Translations under genes and position numbers: made by a program | Notes under the pieces: model-generated | What the model was told of the DNA's origin: nothing | Seen by the model: the letters and a program-made list of their open reading frames with translations, nothing else | Databases searched by the model: none | Source of the DNA: Earliella scabrosa | Lineage: Eukaryota > Basidiomycota > Agaricomycetes > Polyporales > Polyporaceae | Assembly: GCA_022605405.1 (NCBI GenBank) | Contig: JABYQQ010000007.1 | Span: forward strand, 1,674,001 to 1,738,000 | Reading direction: 5' to 3' | Length of the DNA: 64,000 bases | Shown: positions 11,427-23,114 of the stretch, one piece after another | How the letters are laid out: each line of letters opens with the position of its first letter | How positions within the stretch are numbered: the first letter of the stretch is position 1

Positions 11427-13691
11427 TCATGACGACAAGACCACACCCATCTCATCCACTCCTCTGGCTGAAGAGCCCGGGCGTCGGTGCCGATAGTAAC
11501 TCGGCGGACTAAGCGCTCTGACAACGGGTATCGTCATTCCACTGGCGGTCCTACCTCGCGGCGCAGGAGGCTCGAGGCTGGGGAACGACGCGAGGATAGC
11601 CGCAAGCTCCTCCCGCGAGAGGATCTGGCGCGACAGCCTGCTGGAAGCCATGGCGGCATGATGGTGGGTGGCAGAATGGTGGCCCTGCAGGGTAGCCTGC
11701 TGCGCACGTTCGAGGCCTGCTCCCGAGAGTGAACGCGGCCTGGTTCTGTTCATGGAGCCGGGGTCTTGGTTAGGCAAGAGCCAAGATGGAGATGAAGGTT
11801 CCGAAGAGCGTGTCCGTCTGTGCGTGGTCCCGGGGAGCGAGCGACGAACAGCAGCGTTGCGGACGAGCGCTGTATGCTTCCCGGAAGACTGATTGGCATG
11901 TTCGGAGCGATTTGCGAGAAGCGGGTGGTGTTCGGGCATCCGTTCTGCAGAGAGCTTGGGCACGATGCTCTTGACGAGCACATACATGAGTCGGATGCGC
12001 TTGCCGTGAGAGTGGTGCAGCAAGCCAGGAGAACAAGAGAAACTCAGAGGTGTCAAGGTCTTCTCGCCAGGCATCAGCCGCCCCTTGTCCGTCTTGCGGT
12101 CGTCCACGACGTACTCAAAGCGCCAGCGCAGAACGAGCGGACCCGAATGTTCCGAACCTAAGTGCAGGAGGTTACCAGCAACGTGCGCGAGGCCAGCAGG
12201 GCTGAAGGGATGGTCCTCGAACAATTCCGTGCCTGTGACAGAGTAGACACCATTGGACTTGATGGTGAGGCTGGCCTGGCGGGAGATGTAGTCCTTGTCC
12301 TCCCTGTCCGCAAGCGTGAGGCGACGGAGGACAGGGGTGGAGTCGAGCGTGCCGTGGTGGTAGGCCGACGTCTCGCGCTTGACCGGGCGGAAGAGCGCGA
12401 CACCGTACGTCAGTGCGTCGACGAGCTCCGTCCCAGGGGCGAGAGGCGGCTGGGGCGCAGACGAAGGCGTGTAGCCGACGAGGCGGAACTTGGGCCGAAT
12501 GGCGCGGAACCCTTCCTGGTCGATCCAGAGCTCAATGCAGATGTCGCGCAGCCAAGCGAGGATGTCGGGCAGATCGGGAACGGCGTGCGCACGCTTGTGT
12601 GCGCGAGAGTGCCCCGAGCCCGAGGCAGAACCCGATCCAACGCCAGATCCGCAGTCATTTGCACGATAGGCTGGGGGAGGTGCGGGGAAGGCGTCGTGAC
12701 ATGTAGAGGAGGCAGGCGGGGAGTCGCATAGCTTGCTGACTAGCGGCTCATGCATCGAAGCCGTGTCGTGGCTGGCATCTGACCCGTCTTGTGCGGGTGT
12801 GACATGAGGATTGAATGTGTTGCGCAGGAGAGGAGAACGGAAGCGGATTGTGGGTACTACAGTGAAGTCCTCAGATGCGACGGTGCTCGCGGTAGAGGGA
12901 GAGGGGGGCACGGTTTGACTGGCGAAAAGAGCGGAAGAGATGGTTGACCAGGAGTTGGAGGGTATATGCGTAAGTTGTCCGGTGGAAGGCGCACTCTCCA
13001 TGAGGCGGGATGGAAACCTGAAGGCATCGAAAGTAGCTTGAGGAGGATAGGATGATTGACGGTCGTTTATAGCCGGCGAGAGGACAATCGAATCAGAGGA
13101 ACAGATCGAGTAGGGTACGCTCGGAGAGGCGCGAGTAAAGCCACAGTCAGGACGCGAGGCGAAACTGTGATCGCGGTTGGTGGTGTCGTATTCCTGGTCA
13201 GCGGCTAGAGGCGCGAAGTCGGAGACGGTAGAGAAACGGTTGCTCCAGTACTCTCCCGTGCGCTTGGGGCGCGCAGACAAGAAGCTTGAACGTGTAGAGG
13301 GAGCTCGAGGAGAGGCTGTACGGCGATCACTAGCATCGTCCGGGATTAGGACATTCGCTGCGAGGTTCCTAACCTGAGAGCGAGAGGTGTTGGACATGCC
13401 AAAGGTGTTGGTAGAGTGGAATGTTGCCATACTCGAGCTGGGCTTCAGTAGGTGGGTTGAGTTAGGGCGGGGGCGGCGGCTTGGGCTGGTCAACACAGAG
13501 GCGAGAGAGCTTCGGTTGTCTTGGTCGCCGCCGCGATGAAGAAAGATAGGGATCTCGCCGGAGCTCGCAAGCGACGCAAGTGCGTCAAGACTGCCAGACG
13601 AAGAGGGACTTGGCGGGTTGAGGGATTCGAGGGCATGAAGGACGTTCCAGTTGCGCGGGCGGCGGAAGGATTGGTCGAGTCGGGGTTCCAT
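11427..13691 (-). CDS. Conserved-looking basidiomycete protein of unknown function
   Basis: A single uninterrupted frame. The ATG at 13691 (MEPRLDQ) gives 754 residues; an in-frame ATG at 13919 would give 830 but its extra part has a frame-shadow character, so I prefer 13691. The N-terminal 400 residues are Ser/Thr/Pro-rich and probably disordered. The folded part is about residues 430-640: LPDILAWLRDICIELWIDQEGFR, then a region with FRPVKRETSAYHHGTLDSTP, GVYSVTGTELFEDHPF and VLRWRFEYVVDDRK. It is followed by a basic, Ser-rich tail. I do not recognise a named domain. No signal peptide or membrane segment. Convergent with the permease and divergent from ALG9. Confidence 0.75.
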   Translation of the reverse strand: MEPRLDQSFRRPRNWNVLHALESLNPPSPSSSGSLDALASLASSGEIPIFLHRGGDQDNRSSLASVLTSPSRRPRPNSTHLLKPSSSMATFHSTNTFGMSNTSRSQVRNLAANVLIPDDASDRRTASPRAPSTRSSFLSARPKRTGEYWSNRFSTVSDFAPLAADQEYDTTNRDHSFASRPDCGFTRASPSVPYSICSSDSIVLSPAINDRQSSYPPQATFDAFRFPSRLMESAPSTGQLTHIPSNSWSTISSALFASQTVPPSPSTASTVASEDFTVVPTIRFRSPLLRNTFNPHVTPAQDGSDASHDTASMHEPLVSKLCDSPPASSTCHDAFPAPPPAYRANDCGSGVGSGSASGSGHSRAHKRAHAVPDLPDILAWLRDICIELWIDQEGFRAIRPKFRLVGYTPSSAPQPPLAPGTELVDALTYGVALFRPVKRETSAYHHGTLDSTPVLRRLTLADREDKDYISRQASLTIKSNGVYSVTGTELFEDHPFSPAGLAHVAGNLLHLGSEHSGPLVLRWRFEYVVDDRKTDKGRLMPGEKTLTPLSFSCSPGLLHHSHGKRIRLMYVLVKSIVPKLSAERMPEHHPLLANRSEHANQSSGKHTALVRNAAVRRSLPGTTHRRTRSSEPSSPSWLLPNQDPGSMNRTRPRSLSGAGLERAQQATLQGHHSATHHHAAMASSRLSRQILSREELAAILASFPSLEPPAPRGRTASGMTIPVVRALSPPSYYRHRRPGSSARGVDEMGVVLSS

Positions 13692-14226
13692 GGTCGCCGA
13701 TGTTGGAGGAGAAAGGGAGTAGGTGAGAGCTGTGGTAGGTAGATGGCGGGCGAGGTCTGGGGAAACGCAGAGAGAGACGATGGTCGTCGCGGAAGAAAAG
13801 CGCAGCGTGCTGCCTTTGCATCGGCCCTGGGCCTCGGCGGACTGGACAGACTCAGCCGAATAGCACCCTCCCCGGGGCCGTCTTCCCCGAAGACGGTCCT
13901 TCACGCAGGAGCTCGTCATACGAACACGAGAGTACTAAGTTGCGCATCGCAGCACGGAGTCTGCTCAACATGAGCTGTGATTTGCACCATGGTCCACTCA
14001 GCGCGCGCGTATGTAGTAGCTGCGCGTAGACGCGAGCACGGGAACGCGTCGCGGCTACGGCGACGTCGCCACGTGCCACGCAGCGCGTCTCTGCCAGCTC
14101 CTCTGAGTCTCCTGGCTCCTCGGTGGCTGCTCACAGCTGCTCACCCTCAATTGCCGAAGTTCACCGTCGCATTCACACACCGCTCGCCCATGCTCCTGCT
14201 TGCTTGAGTTACATAGATCTACAGCC
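13692..14226. other. Divergent promoter region between unknown gene and ALG9
   Basis: 535 bp lying between two genes transcribed away from each other, so it should hold both promoters. It is GC-rich, with GACGTCGCC and CGCGCGCG stretches near 13990-14070. No clear TATA box. If the upstream ATG at 13919 were used for the minus-strand gene this region would shrink to about 310 bp. Confidence 0.4.
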
Positions 14227-16720
14227 ATGTCTACAGGCGTACAGCCGAACGCGAATATCCAAACGCTCAGCTTCCGGCGACCCGCGAGCCAGGCTACTTC
14301 AAGTCCGGCCAAGCCCAAGAACCGTCACACTGGCCTACTGCAAGACCAGATCCGGAGGTGCGTCCTTGGACTCTGCGCCGGTACTTGGACTATATGCAAG
14401 CAATAGGGCACAGCGTGCGCCATGGTGTCCGACCTGGTCCGCCGCTTTACGCATCCTACTCCTCGTCAGGGTAGCCGGTGCTATGTACAGTGGGATCCAG
14501 GACTGTGACGAAGGTGTGTGGTCCATGTATACAGTTGACATATATCTTCAACACATCGTTGTCTAGTGTTCAACTTCTGGGAACCACTACATTACCTGTG
14601 GAAAGGCTACGGCTTTCAGACTTGGGAAACCTCTCCCGAGTACTCCATCAGGAGCTGGGCTTATATTCTCCTCCACTACCTTCCCGTGAAGATATCCGCG
14701 ACCTTCATCGGCCCAGAAAAAGTCAGTTCTCCAGCGCAGTGTATGTTCTCCATATGTCCTAAGTGCGCCTCCAGCGCCCCGCGTTCTTCGCAGTGCGCAT
14801 CTTCCTTGCAATCGTGTCCTCGCTCTGCGAGGTCACATTCTACCGTGCCATAGTCGAGCGCATCAACTACCGTGTTGGGCGGTACGTCTTCTTCATGCTC
14901 CTCTTCAATGCCGGCATGTGGACCGCCGCGTCAGGTATGTGGTTCCGTCTAACTATGCTATACGGCTACTCATGGGTTTCTTGTAGCGTTTCTCCCCTCG
15001 TCATTCGCGATGTACGCAAACACGCTTGCATTTGCATATGCAGTAGAGCCCTCAACGCTCAGCAACACCCGTCGCACGCTGTTTGCTACACTTGCCTTCG
15101 CCTCTGGGGCGATAGTCGGCTGGCCGTTCGCAGCAGCGGTCGCCGTCCCCTTCGTGATCGAGGAGCTCTTCGTCACTGGTGCCGACAAGGTCACCTCGGA
15201 ATCACGCGCTTCGTGGCTTGTTAGCAGGTGGAAGCGCATGCTCACGTCCACTGCGGTCGCAGCACTGCTATTCGTATGTTCCATTCCCGCCTACTGCGTG
15301 GAGGGTCCATGACAATCATTTCCGCATCAGGTACCAGTTGTTGCCCTCGACACCCTCTTTTACGGCAAATTGACTGTCGTGCCCTGGAACATCGTGAAGT
15401 ACAACGTCTTCCCAGACGCACAGCGAGGGCCTGAGCTCTACGGCACCGAACCTGTCCACTTCTACCTCTCCAACCTCCTCCTCAACTTCAACGTGCTGGT
15501 TCCGTTTGCGCTCTTCTCCCTTCCTGCCCTCGCCATCACCTACTTCGTGGACCACAGGAGGCTGGGCGACCGGTACCAATACGTGAACCAGAGCTCGCCG
15601 TACGTGCTGCTCACGCTCAGGCTTGCTCCGGCCTATATCTGGGCTGCGATCATGACGGCGCAGAAGCACAAGGAGGAGCGATTCATGTATCCGATCTACC
15701 CGCTGATTTGCTTTAACGCCGCTGTCACGGTCTATCTCGTCCGAGGCTGGCTGGAGACCGCGTTCGTTGCGGCGACGAAGTCGCCATATAAGGTGCGTAG
15801 TATATCTGTGATGCGAACAATGGTGCGGCGGTCTAACCGTTGCTGTGCGGACTGCAGGCCTCTCAGTCGTCGCTCTTCAGCCAGTTCACGCTCTCGGTCG
15901 TGGCGACGACGGGCGTGCTTTCGCTGTCCCGGATAATGGCCCACTGGAAGTACTACCACTCGCCGATGTCGGTGACCTTCGCCCTGGAAGCCACGGAGGT
16001 CCCCCGTCTGCTGAACACGACCGGACACATTGTCCTTCCGCCACAGTTCGACCCCAAGATTGATAACAAGCAACATAGCACCGACAGGGACGAGGATTAT
16101 ATGCCGCGGATCGATATGAGTCTCATCCAGGATTGGGGCTTGCGCCTGTGTGTGGGCAAGGAGTGGTACCGGTTCCCCGGCCACTTCCTCGTGCCGGACG
16201 GGGTGCGTGTCGACTGGGTGAAGAGCGAATTTGACGGGATGCTGCCGGGCCACTTCGCGCAGACGCCGCAGCACGGTGGGCTTCTGGAGCGGCTGAAGGG
16301 AACGATGGTGGTGCCCAAGGCTCTGAACGATCTAAACAAGGAAGCGAGAGAATTCTACGTGAGTGTGCCGGTTTGCGCGGACGCATCGAAGCGGGGAAGA
16401 GAGACGCTGACGACATGGGGCTTCTCGTTCTTCGCGCGCAGGTTGACGTGCAGACATGCGATTACCTGCTCGACCTGGATTTCCCTGCGCATCCGACAGA
16501 GGGCGCGCACGAGCCCCGGTATGTCGCGGACGAGGCGACCTGGGAGCGCGTCGCGTGCCAGCCGTTCCTGGACGCGCGACATTCGTCGCTGCTGACGCGG
16601 ACGCTGTGGATGCCCGGAGAGCGGTGGCAGACGCAGAACTCGTACGGGGAGTTCTGTCTGTTGAAGCATCGGGCGAATGTGGGCAGGAAGGAGCGCGAGC
16701 ACCGGGTGGCCCGGGGGTAG
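14227..16720 (+). CDS. ALG9: ALG9 alpha-1,2-mannosyltransferase
   Basis: ER-membrane GT22 enzyme that adds two alpha-1,2-mannoses from dolichol-P-mannose to the lumenal lipid-linked oligosaccharide for N-glycosylation. Roughly nine exons encode about 650 residues, many of them hydrophobic. The lumenal loop signature DCDEVFNFWEPLHYL is rebuilt across the intron ending near 14565. It is followed by GYGFQTWETSPEYSIRSWAY, and in the middle by the classic GT22 motif HKEERFMYPIYPL at about 15668-15706. The C-terminal soluble part is encoded by the exon to 16720 (YLLDLDFP, ERVACQPFLD). The DE pair in DCDEVFNFWEP is the family's conserved acidic site. The start at 14227 precedes a short Ser/Pro cytosolic tail. 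No damage seen. Confidence 0.93.
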
Positions 16721-17490
16721 ATAGGATGCCGGACGGGCGAGGACGCGAAGAAGCGGGGGAGCGGGCAGCGTGTCGACTTCGAGTCAATCCAAGTGCTAAC
16801 TTTATCCGGAGCGTGGGCAATGTTCATCTGCTTTTGCACTCGCAGGTTCGACGACCCGAGCGACGGCGCCAGAAGGGGCAAGCGTGCTCGGCCTGGGGCC
16901 TTTGTGCGCACATGCTCGCCGATGTGATGCGGCGGCGCGGAGGGCGAAGTCACAGGAGGGCAGCTTCTGTGCTCGATCGGGGCATGCGCCTCCCGGAAAA
17001 GGGAGGAGCGTGCTGCGAGGGGCACGCACACGCGTCGCGTCGAGGCAGCGAGTCGCGGCACGCGGCACGCGTTCTCGTCGCGCGGAGGCATGCAAACACC
17101 CGCTCTGCGACGCCCTCGCGCGCCTCGAGGGCAAGGCCGCGGAGGAGGGGCGTGTGGCCGAGCCGGGCAGGAGGCGTGCTGGCGGGCATGGACGGAGCTG
17201 GCGGGGCTCGCGTCCGAGAGAAGGAGGGGACGAGCCTGATTGGCGGGGCGAGGGCACCCGGCGTGGCTTGGACAGGCTGCTTCGATTTCGTTTGCTTCTG
17301 TTGTGTGCTCGGTGAACGCATCGTCGCCCGTGCTCGGTATATCCCTCCCTCCTTCCCTCCCCTGCCCGCCGTCTCTTTCTCCTGCTCTCCCTCTTCCTCC
17401 TCCCGCTCGCCCTCTCCCCCTTCCTCTCCTCTTCCTCCCCCACCGCCCCCTCCCCCGCGACGGACTGGCGTTTTGCAGACTGCAGCCGCG
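16721..17490. other. Intergenic region with long pyrimidine tract
   Basis: 770 bp between ALG9 and a DUF6533 gene. Long open frames exist here on both strands (for example 16456-17643 plus), but they run out of frame through ALG9 and have Arg/Ala/Ser-rich, low-information translations, so I treat them as chance in GC-rich DNA. A strongly C/T-rich tract occupies about 17341-17458 just upstream of the next start. Confidence 0.45.
17341..17458 (+). promoter_or_regulatory. Polypyrimidine tract upstream of DUF6533 gene
   Basis: About 118 bp almost entirely C and T on the plus strand, made of CCCTCC, CTTCCT and CCTCCCC blocks, ending about 30 bp before the ATG at 17491. CT-rich tracts just upstream of the transcription start are a known core-promoter feature in filamentous fungi. 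This one is unusually long and could also form triplex or slipped DNA. Confidence 0.5.
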
Positions 17491-19291
17491 ATGGAGGACA
17501 CACCAGAGACCGCGCTCCATTTTATCTTCGTGTGCGTGTTTGGTTCGACTTTGCGGTCCGCGTCGCGTCATCTCACCCTTCCGCCCTTCCTCAGCACACA
17601 GGTCCATTTCTGTGGTAAGTCTTCCGGCTACCGGGAGGATTAACCTGATTGACGTCCTTGTTCGCCTGTCCTCGTCAGCGATGTGTGAGTTGATTGATTG
17701 CGGTCACTCGTGATTTTCGCTGACATCCTCGCAGACGCCATCGTTGTCTGGGACTGGTTCTTTGGTCTGCAGCGGGAATGGCGCTTCGTACGTATATTCC
17801 TCTGCCTGCTCTCCGCGCCCTCGACGCGGGTCCTGACCGCGGTGGTGTTAGATCTGGAAGACAAGCTGGACGCCCGTCAAGGTCGCATACCTATTCTGTC
17901 GGTCAGTGTTCATCTCTAGCCGCCCGCCTGTCGCCCGTTGAACATTCACGCTGCAGGTATTGGGTGTTGGCCGTGGTTCCCTACCTCCTGTACTGTTTCT
18001 GCGCCAACCACCCGCTCGAGCTGTGTGAGCGAATCTACAAGGTTCGTAACCGTCGCCGCCGTGGCGCCCGATTCAGCTCCCTGACTGCGGCACCCGCAGA
18101 TTCCGGTTGCGCTGGCAATGTGGAACCAGGTCGCCGCCGAGTGCATTCTCTTGATCAGGACATACGCCTTCTTCAACCGCAACATCTACATACTCGTCTT
18201 CCTCGTCTCGGCGCTTGCGGGCGTCGTCGCCTACCAGCTCTACGTCGCGACATCTCAGATGCTCCGTGAGTCCCTGTGCCGTCGTCCCTGCCGTGCCGAT
18301 GTGAAACTCATCCGTCCGCCATAGTTCTGCCATTCATACCGCTCGACGTGAGTCCTCGCGGGACCTGGACAGGTGAAATGATGGTCTGACCATAACGCCG
18401 ACAGGCCCCTGAAGGTCCTTGTCTCCCCATGTCGAAGCCACACTCCGCGCATCTTCTAGGTAAGGACGTAATCGCCGATATACGTGCCAGTGCTGACATC
18501 CCCTTGTGCAGGGTTCTTTGTATGCGTCCCAAAATCACGTCCGGCCTGCAGGGTGCTAACATTACCGACTGTTAGATTGCGCCTCTTCTGTACGACACCG
18601 TGGTCACGTTCATGACTATCTGCAAGGCCATCACCATTCGTCGACGCAACGGGGGTCCCAGCAGTCGTCTCATCCAAACATTCCTCCGTGAAGGTTAGTT
18701 GCATGTCACGCGGCTGCTCGCTAGTGTTGACGCTCCCCAGGTGTTTTCTACTATATCCTCATCTCCGTCGCAAACCTTGTAAACGGTATCTTCTACCTCC
18801 AGTAAGTCATATGGCATCGCTTCCCACACGTCGAACCCGCTCTCACGCACAATCGTAGACCTCGCCAAACCATCTCCGCCATTTGCATACCCCTCAGCGT
18901 CATGCTCTCTCCCGTCCTTGCCTGCCGTCTTATCCTCGACCTTCGCGAGCGTGGCTCCGAGACCGTCAGCCAGTCGACCGGCTCCATCGCCTTCACTGCC
19001 GGAGTCACCTCATCAAAGTCGAGCCCGGGCTCACCATTCTCTGGTTTGGGTTTTGGCTTCGGATTGCAAGGACGCGGGGGCTCAAAGGCTATTGTGCGTA
19101 CTCAGGGCGTCGTGCTGAGCACGATTGGGAGCATCCCTGGCGACGTGCTCGGCACAGCGAGTGGTCTCGAAATGGACAACATTCAAGTGTATCAGAAGTC
19201 TGACCTCGAAGCTGCAATGTACAACGGGACGGTCGCCTTGGGGAGTCCTGTGAGCGGGATACGAGTGGAGGTCGAGAAGACGACGATGTAG
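17491..19291 (+). CDS. DUF6533 multi-spanning membrane protein
   Basis: Fungal membrane protein of unknown function, from a family much expanded in Agaricomycetes. About nine short exons. The N-terminal DUF6533 region is rebuilt as ALHFIF/VHFCAMYAIVVWDWFF across two small introns. It continues with IWKTSWTPVKVAYLFCRYW, the family's characteristic W-x-x-x-K-x-x-[YF]-x-x-x-R[YF] segment. Further hydrophobic segments follow (VPYLLYCFCANHPLELC, FNRNIYILVFLVSALAG, GFFIAPLLYDTVVTFM), about seven in total. The long last exon from about 18858 carries RLILDLRERG, equivalent to the SRFL-DLQ motif of relatives, and then a Ser/Gly-rich cytosolic tail ending VEVEKTTM. The 7TM layout has led to speculation about receptor roles, but no ligand is known. 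Confidence 0.8.
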
Positions 19292-22200
19292 AGAAGTGAG
19301 TGCATTCACCTAGCGCTCTCTCTATTGTGTGTGTGTTGACCGCATCACGCAGTCATTCATCGGAAACATTCCTTGCACAGCTTTCACTTGTTATCCATCA
19401 GCTCTCCGTAATAGCGTCCCGTTCATTTACACTATCCTTCCCGTGTCGATTACCCACTCGCATTCTCGTTGTTTTCTCTTCCATCATGATGTCGAATTGA
19501 ACACTGTATTGCATAGACCTGTCGGATATTGAGTTGTGATGGTGCAATCAATCGCCGCTGTCGCCACGGCGTTTGCAGCACTGACCTCATCGTCGCTTTC
19601 GAAGATGCCCTCCGTAGCTGCAAGACTCAAGGATCCATGGTGCGTGGGCAATGTGTCCGGTGCAGGACGTCTATTGGATGCTATGGACGGGCTTTATGCT
19701 GAATTCCCATACGATTACAATAGGCTCTCAGTCTGCTTACTACCAGCTCTCACACGTGACACATCCTAGGCTACACGCCGCAGCGTTGGAAGAAGAGGGA
19801 TGCGTAGGTGACCAAATCGGGAAATGTGGTTTGGGAGGAAGCCATCACGGAATCTGGGCGGGTCACTGCCACACCATTCTTACCAACTCTAACACGCGCA
19901 ACTTGAACGTGCTCGTCGGGGAGCTCCCACAGCTTCTTGGCTCCTCTGCGTCTCTGGCCCCGCCCTCGGACCTTCGCGTCAGATTGAGTTGACGGGACTT
20001 TCCACACCGCGCTCTATCAGAGTTGGACCTCCGCATCGGTCGTCCACGCCCACTCGTCCGTGTGGAAGGACAGCGAACGGGGACCCAATCCCTTGCCGAT
20101 CCAGCCTCTTGTCCTCAAATCAAGCCCGACCATGAGCTGGCCACGACCATCCCGGGGTCGGTACAACACTGGCAGCGCCGCCGGCAGCTCATGTGCGCAC
20201 TCGCTTCGCTCCCCGCACTGTGCGAAGGTCGCTCGCGCCTTGACTCAGCCCCGGGTACCCCGTGAGTACTTGGGTCGTGCCCCTGGAGCACCTGCCCGCC
20301 CGAGAGGAGGGACTGCCCTGATGGGGTCCGAGGGCTTTCCATAAAGGCATGGGGGAGGTGCCTGGCCGGCCGCCTGGCGAACGCGATGAGAATGCGAGAG
20401 AGTGGGATTGTATTCGAGGTCTGGAGCTGGCGCGTCGGAGATGGGCGTTACTTGGGGCCTCGCGCTTGGCTTCTCCCAGCGAGGACGTGCGGGCTCTCAT
20501 CTCACAGCGGGCGATGGCAGTTTGTCAGTGGGTCGAGAGCGGTACTGCACCCGCGGGGGGCGGGCGGTCGGAGTGCCCGTGAGGCGGGAGCTTTGGGGAG
20601 GCTCTCGGGAGTTCTCTCACAGGCAGCTCGAGCTGGTCGCCGCTCTCCCCGGGCTCGGGGGCGTGTGTACTTATTGCAGAAGAAGGGCAAGAGGTGCGTC
20701 GTGGGTGGGGTCGGTGGAGAGGCTGTGGCGATTGGCTCCAGTGTGCCAGAGGAACGGGGCTGGGCCAGCTTCATGGTCTCTGAATATGTAGTCGGGACTC
20801 GGTGGGTCGTTGAGAGCATAGATGCATGCCATGGGAGCGACCTCGGAGACCGGAGGTTGGAGACGTTGCCGGCCGCCGGTGCGTTGATTTCCTATAGACA
20901 TGGGGCGTGCACTTGCGACTTGCATGTTCGGGGTTGGCGCGGCGAGCGAGGGTCTGAGTCTGACAAGCACACTGGCCAGTCCTGCACGCAGCATATGCAT
21001 CATCATCGTCGTCGTCATCATCATGGTGTTGACCTCACTTACCACAGCCTGCCGGCGCGACCTTGCGGTATTGCACACCGCGGAACGCGCACGCGGTCAA
21101 CCGGCCAAGTGTGTTCTGGATCTGACTTGCCTGCAAGAGCGAAGACGTTCGGTGGAGAACGTCCCGAGCGTCTCCCCTCTTCGATCATCTTGAGAACCCC
21201 TGCGCTAGCGTGTTAACCACGGCACTCACCGACCCCCATTCAATGAACTATGACACTGGTACTTCGCCCGGATCTAGCCAGCCCTCTCGAGGGCCATCAG
21301 CAACTTGGAGGACTCAGCATGGGTACAACACGCTCGAATCTGCCCAGGCTCGAATAGGTGGCTCTCTCACCGTCCCTCGACGGCGCCCAAGGTCCCGGCG
21401 TCGCACGGTCTCCCGAACGATGCTTCCGCACCCACAGTGGTGCGCGCCCGCTTGCCAATTCTCCCCGTCGATCTGTCTGATGCCGTTAGCGTCGAGCGAT
21501 GCGAGGACACGACCACGAGGGCGCTCCTCTGCTCAGAAGGCATGGAATTCTGGAAGCTTCGCGTGCTACCATTGAACATTCCTCACATATGATGCGGTCG
21601 AGGAGGATCGCGAACCTGTGAGGTAGTGCTCACCGTCATCGACACCCAGGATAAGACGGAACGGATGGTCCCATCGCGTTGCTGCTGCACCTGGCCAGCA
21701 AGACTGAAGACCTCGCTGGTGATCTGAGCGCGAACCGACGACAGCTGGCAGCTGCGCTCGCGCTTCGCTCGCTAATACTAAATAGCAACAGCACCCAGCC
21801 GTTCCCTGCCCATTCAGACTTCCGTACGCAAATCCGATGCTGTGAACACAACCTGCCCATCACGTATGATCGTCGCGCCCAATCACGCCTCGTGGGCAGC
21901 AAGTTGTGAACAGTCGGTGACCAGGAAGGGAAGGCGGTTACGAAACGTCCCGGCGGCGGGGACCTAAAACATTGCGTGAACACGGAAGGAGGGTATATTT
22001 ATCAACGAATATCGACTCCTTCATTGCGGCCGGGCTGCGCGCATACGACGGCGAAAGCTGGCGTCCGCGATCGAAGCGCGTCCCAGGAAGTGCGCAGTGG
22101 GAAGTCGATCACGGACCTTGCAGCACTGAACAAAGGACAGGAACGCACCTCCGGTTCGCCTCTCGAGCTCGAGGACTGTACTTAGAATGACGCGGAACAA

Positions 22201-23114
22201 GCGACGCGGCCGGGATCATCCATTGTCGTGGATGCCAGCAGGGTGGGCGCGCCGCAGCGGTTCAATGAGCTGGGAGCTGGTTCGACGCGCCTGGATGTCG
22301 CTCTCCGACATTAACCCGGCAGTACACTTGAGCCGGGAGGCCTCTCTGTCCGGCGGACCGCCAGAGGAGGAGCAGGACGGGATGAGCGCACCGATATCGA
22401 CGGAATGAACAGGTGGAGTTGCCAGCGGAGGTGGACCTAGGTCGTTGAACGCGCGAAGTTGCTGTCACCGGTCTGCGATCCAAATCAGGCGCATCCGACG
22501 TTTGTGCGCCGTCCCCATCAGCCTCCGCACGTCTGCAGTTGTGCACGGTGGCAAGGCGCAGGCGCGATCGCAGGATTCATCTGCATGGGAACCTCCCATC
22601 CCAAAGGCCCAGTTCCAGCAACGTCTCACGCGGTCGCATCTGGGTCCCCCGATCAGATGGTCGAAGGCGCAAAATTGTATGGAGGGCAACATATTGAACA
22701 CACGTTCGCGTTGGTGTGTCAAGATGCTGGTATTGCGAGATGCGTGCAGATGAGACAGATGCGGCGAACAGGACGATCGAGTGCAAGAGAGAGAGAGGGA
22801 AGATAGAGATAGAGATGGCGAATTCAAGAGGCGGGCGGTCACTAACTACACGATACCGTACGTATACGTAATGATACACATAGATCCCCAAGACACACAT
22901 TTTGCTGCTTCTGCTTTCGCTCCAAAATGCGCAACGATTAGTACCGTACCATAAGGATAGCAATGTACGATGCAGGCGGGGGATGTCGGGCTGCCAACAC
23001 CCTTGCGTGCATACACGGGTCAAGAAATACCCCTGCACCCTGAAACCCGTGCAAGGGCTTCCCTATCAGCGAGGTCCGTAATGTACAACGAATAGCCGTC
23101 CACGTTGCGTCCGC
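19292..23114. other. 3.8 kb region with no supportable gene
   Basis: The largest gene-poor interval in the window. Many short open frames exist on both strands. The longest (20386-21216 plus, 276 codons) is Arg/Gly/Ser-rich without recognisable domains, and its counterparts on the other strand are equally open, as expected by chance at high GC. Fragments at 20050-20340, 21305-21590 and 22050-22400 look more protein-like but cannot be joined without stops, which would fit an old decayed gene or transposon. A short CAT/CGT trinucleotide run lies at about 20996-21024 and a GA run near 22784-22802. The last 300 bp are probably the 3' flank of the minus-strand gene. Confidence 0.5.

Noticed and set aside
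13692..13919. N-terminal extension of the unknown minus-strand protein
   Set aside because: Open but without protein-like character, and it would consume most of the shared promoter with ALG9; the ATG at 13691 is preferred though not proven.
16456..17643. Two long open frames on opposite strands (395 and 381 codons)
   Set aside because: They overlap the last ALG9 exon and the first DUF6533 exon out of frame; composition is that of frame shadows.
20386..21216. 276-codon plus-strand open frame
   Set aside because: Low-information Arg/Gly/Ser-rich translation, no domain, equally open frames opposite; expected by chance in GC-rich DNA.
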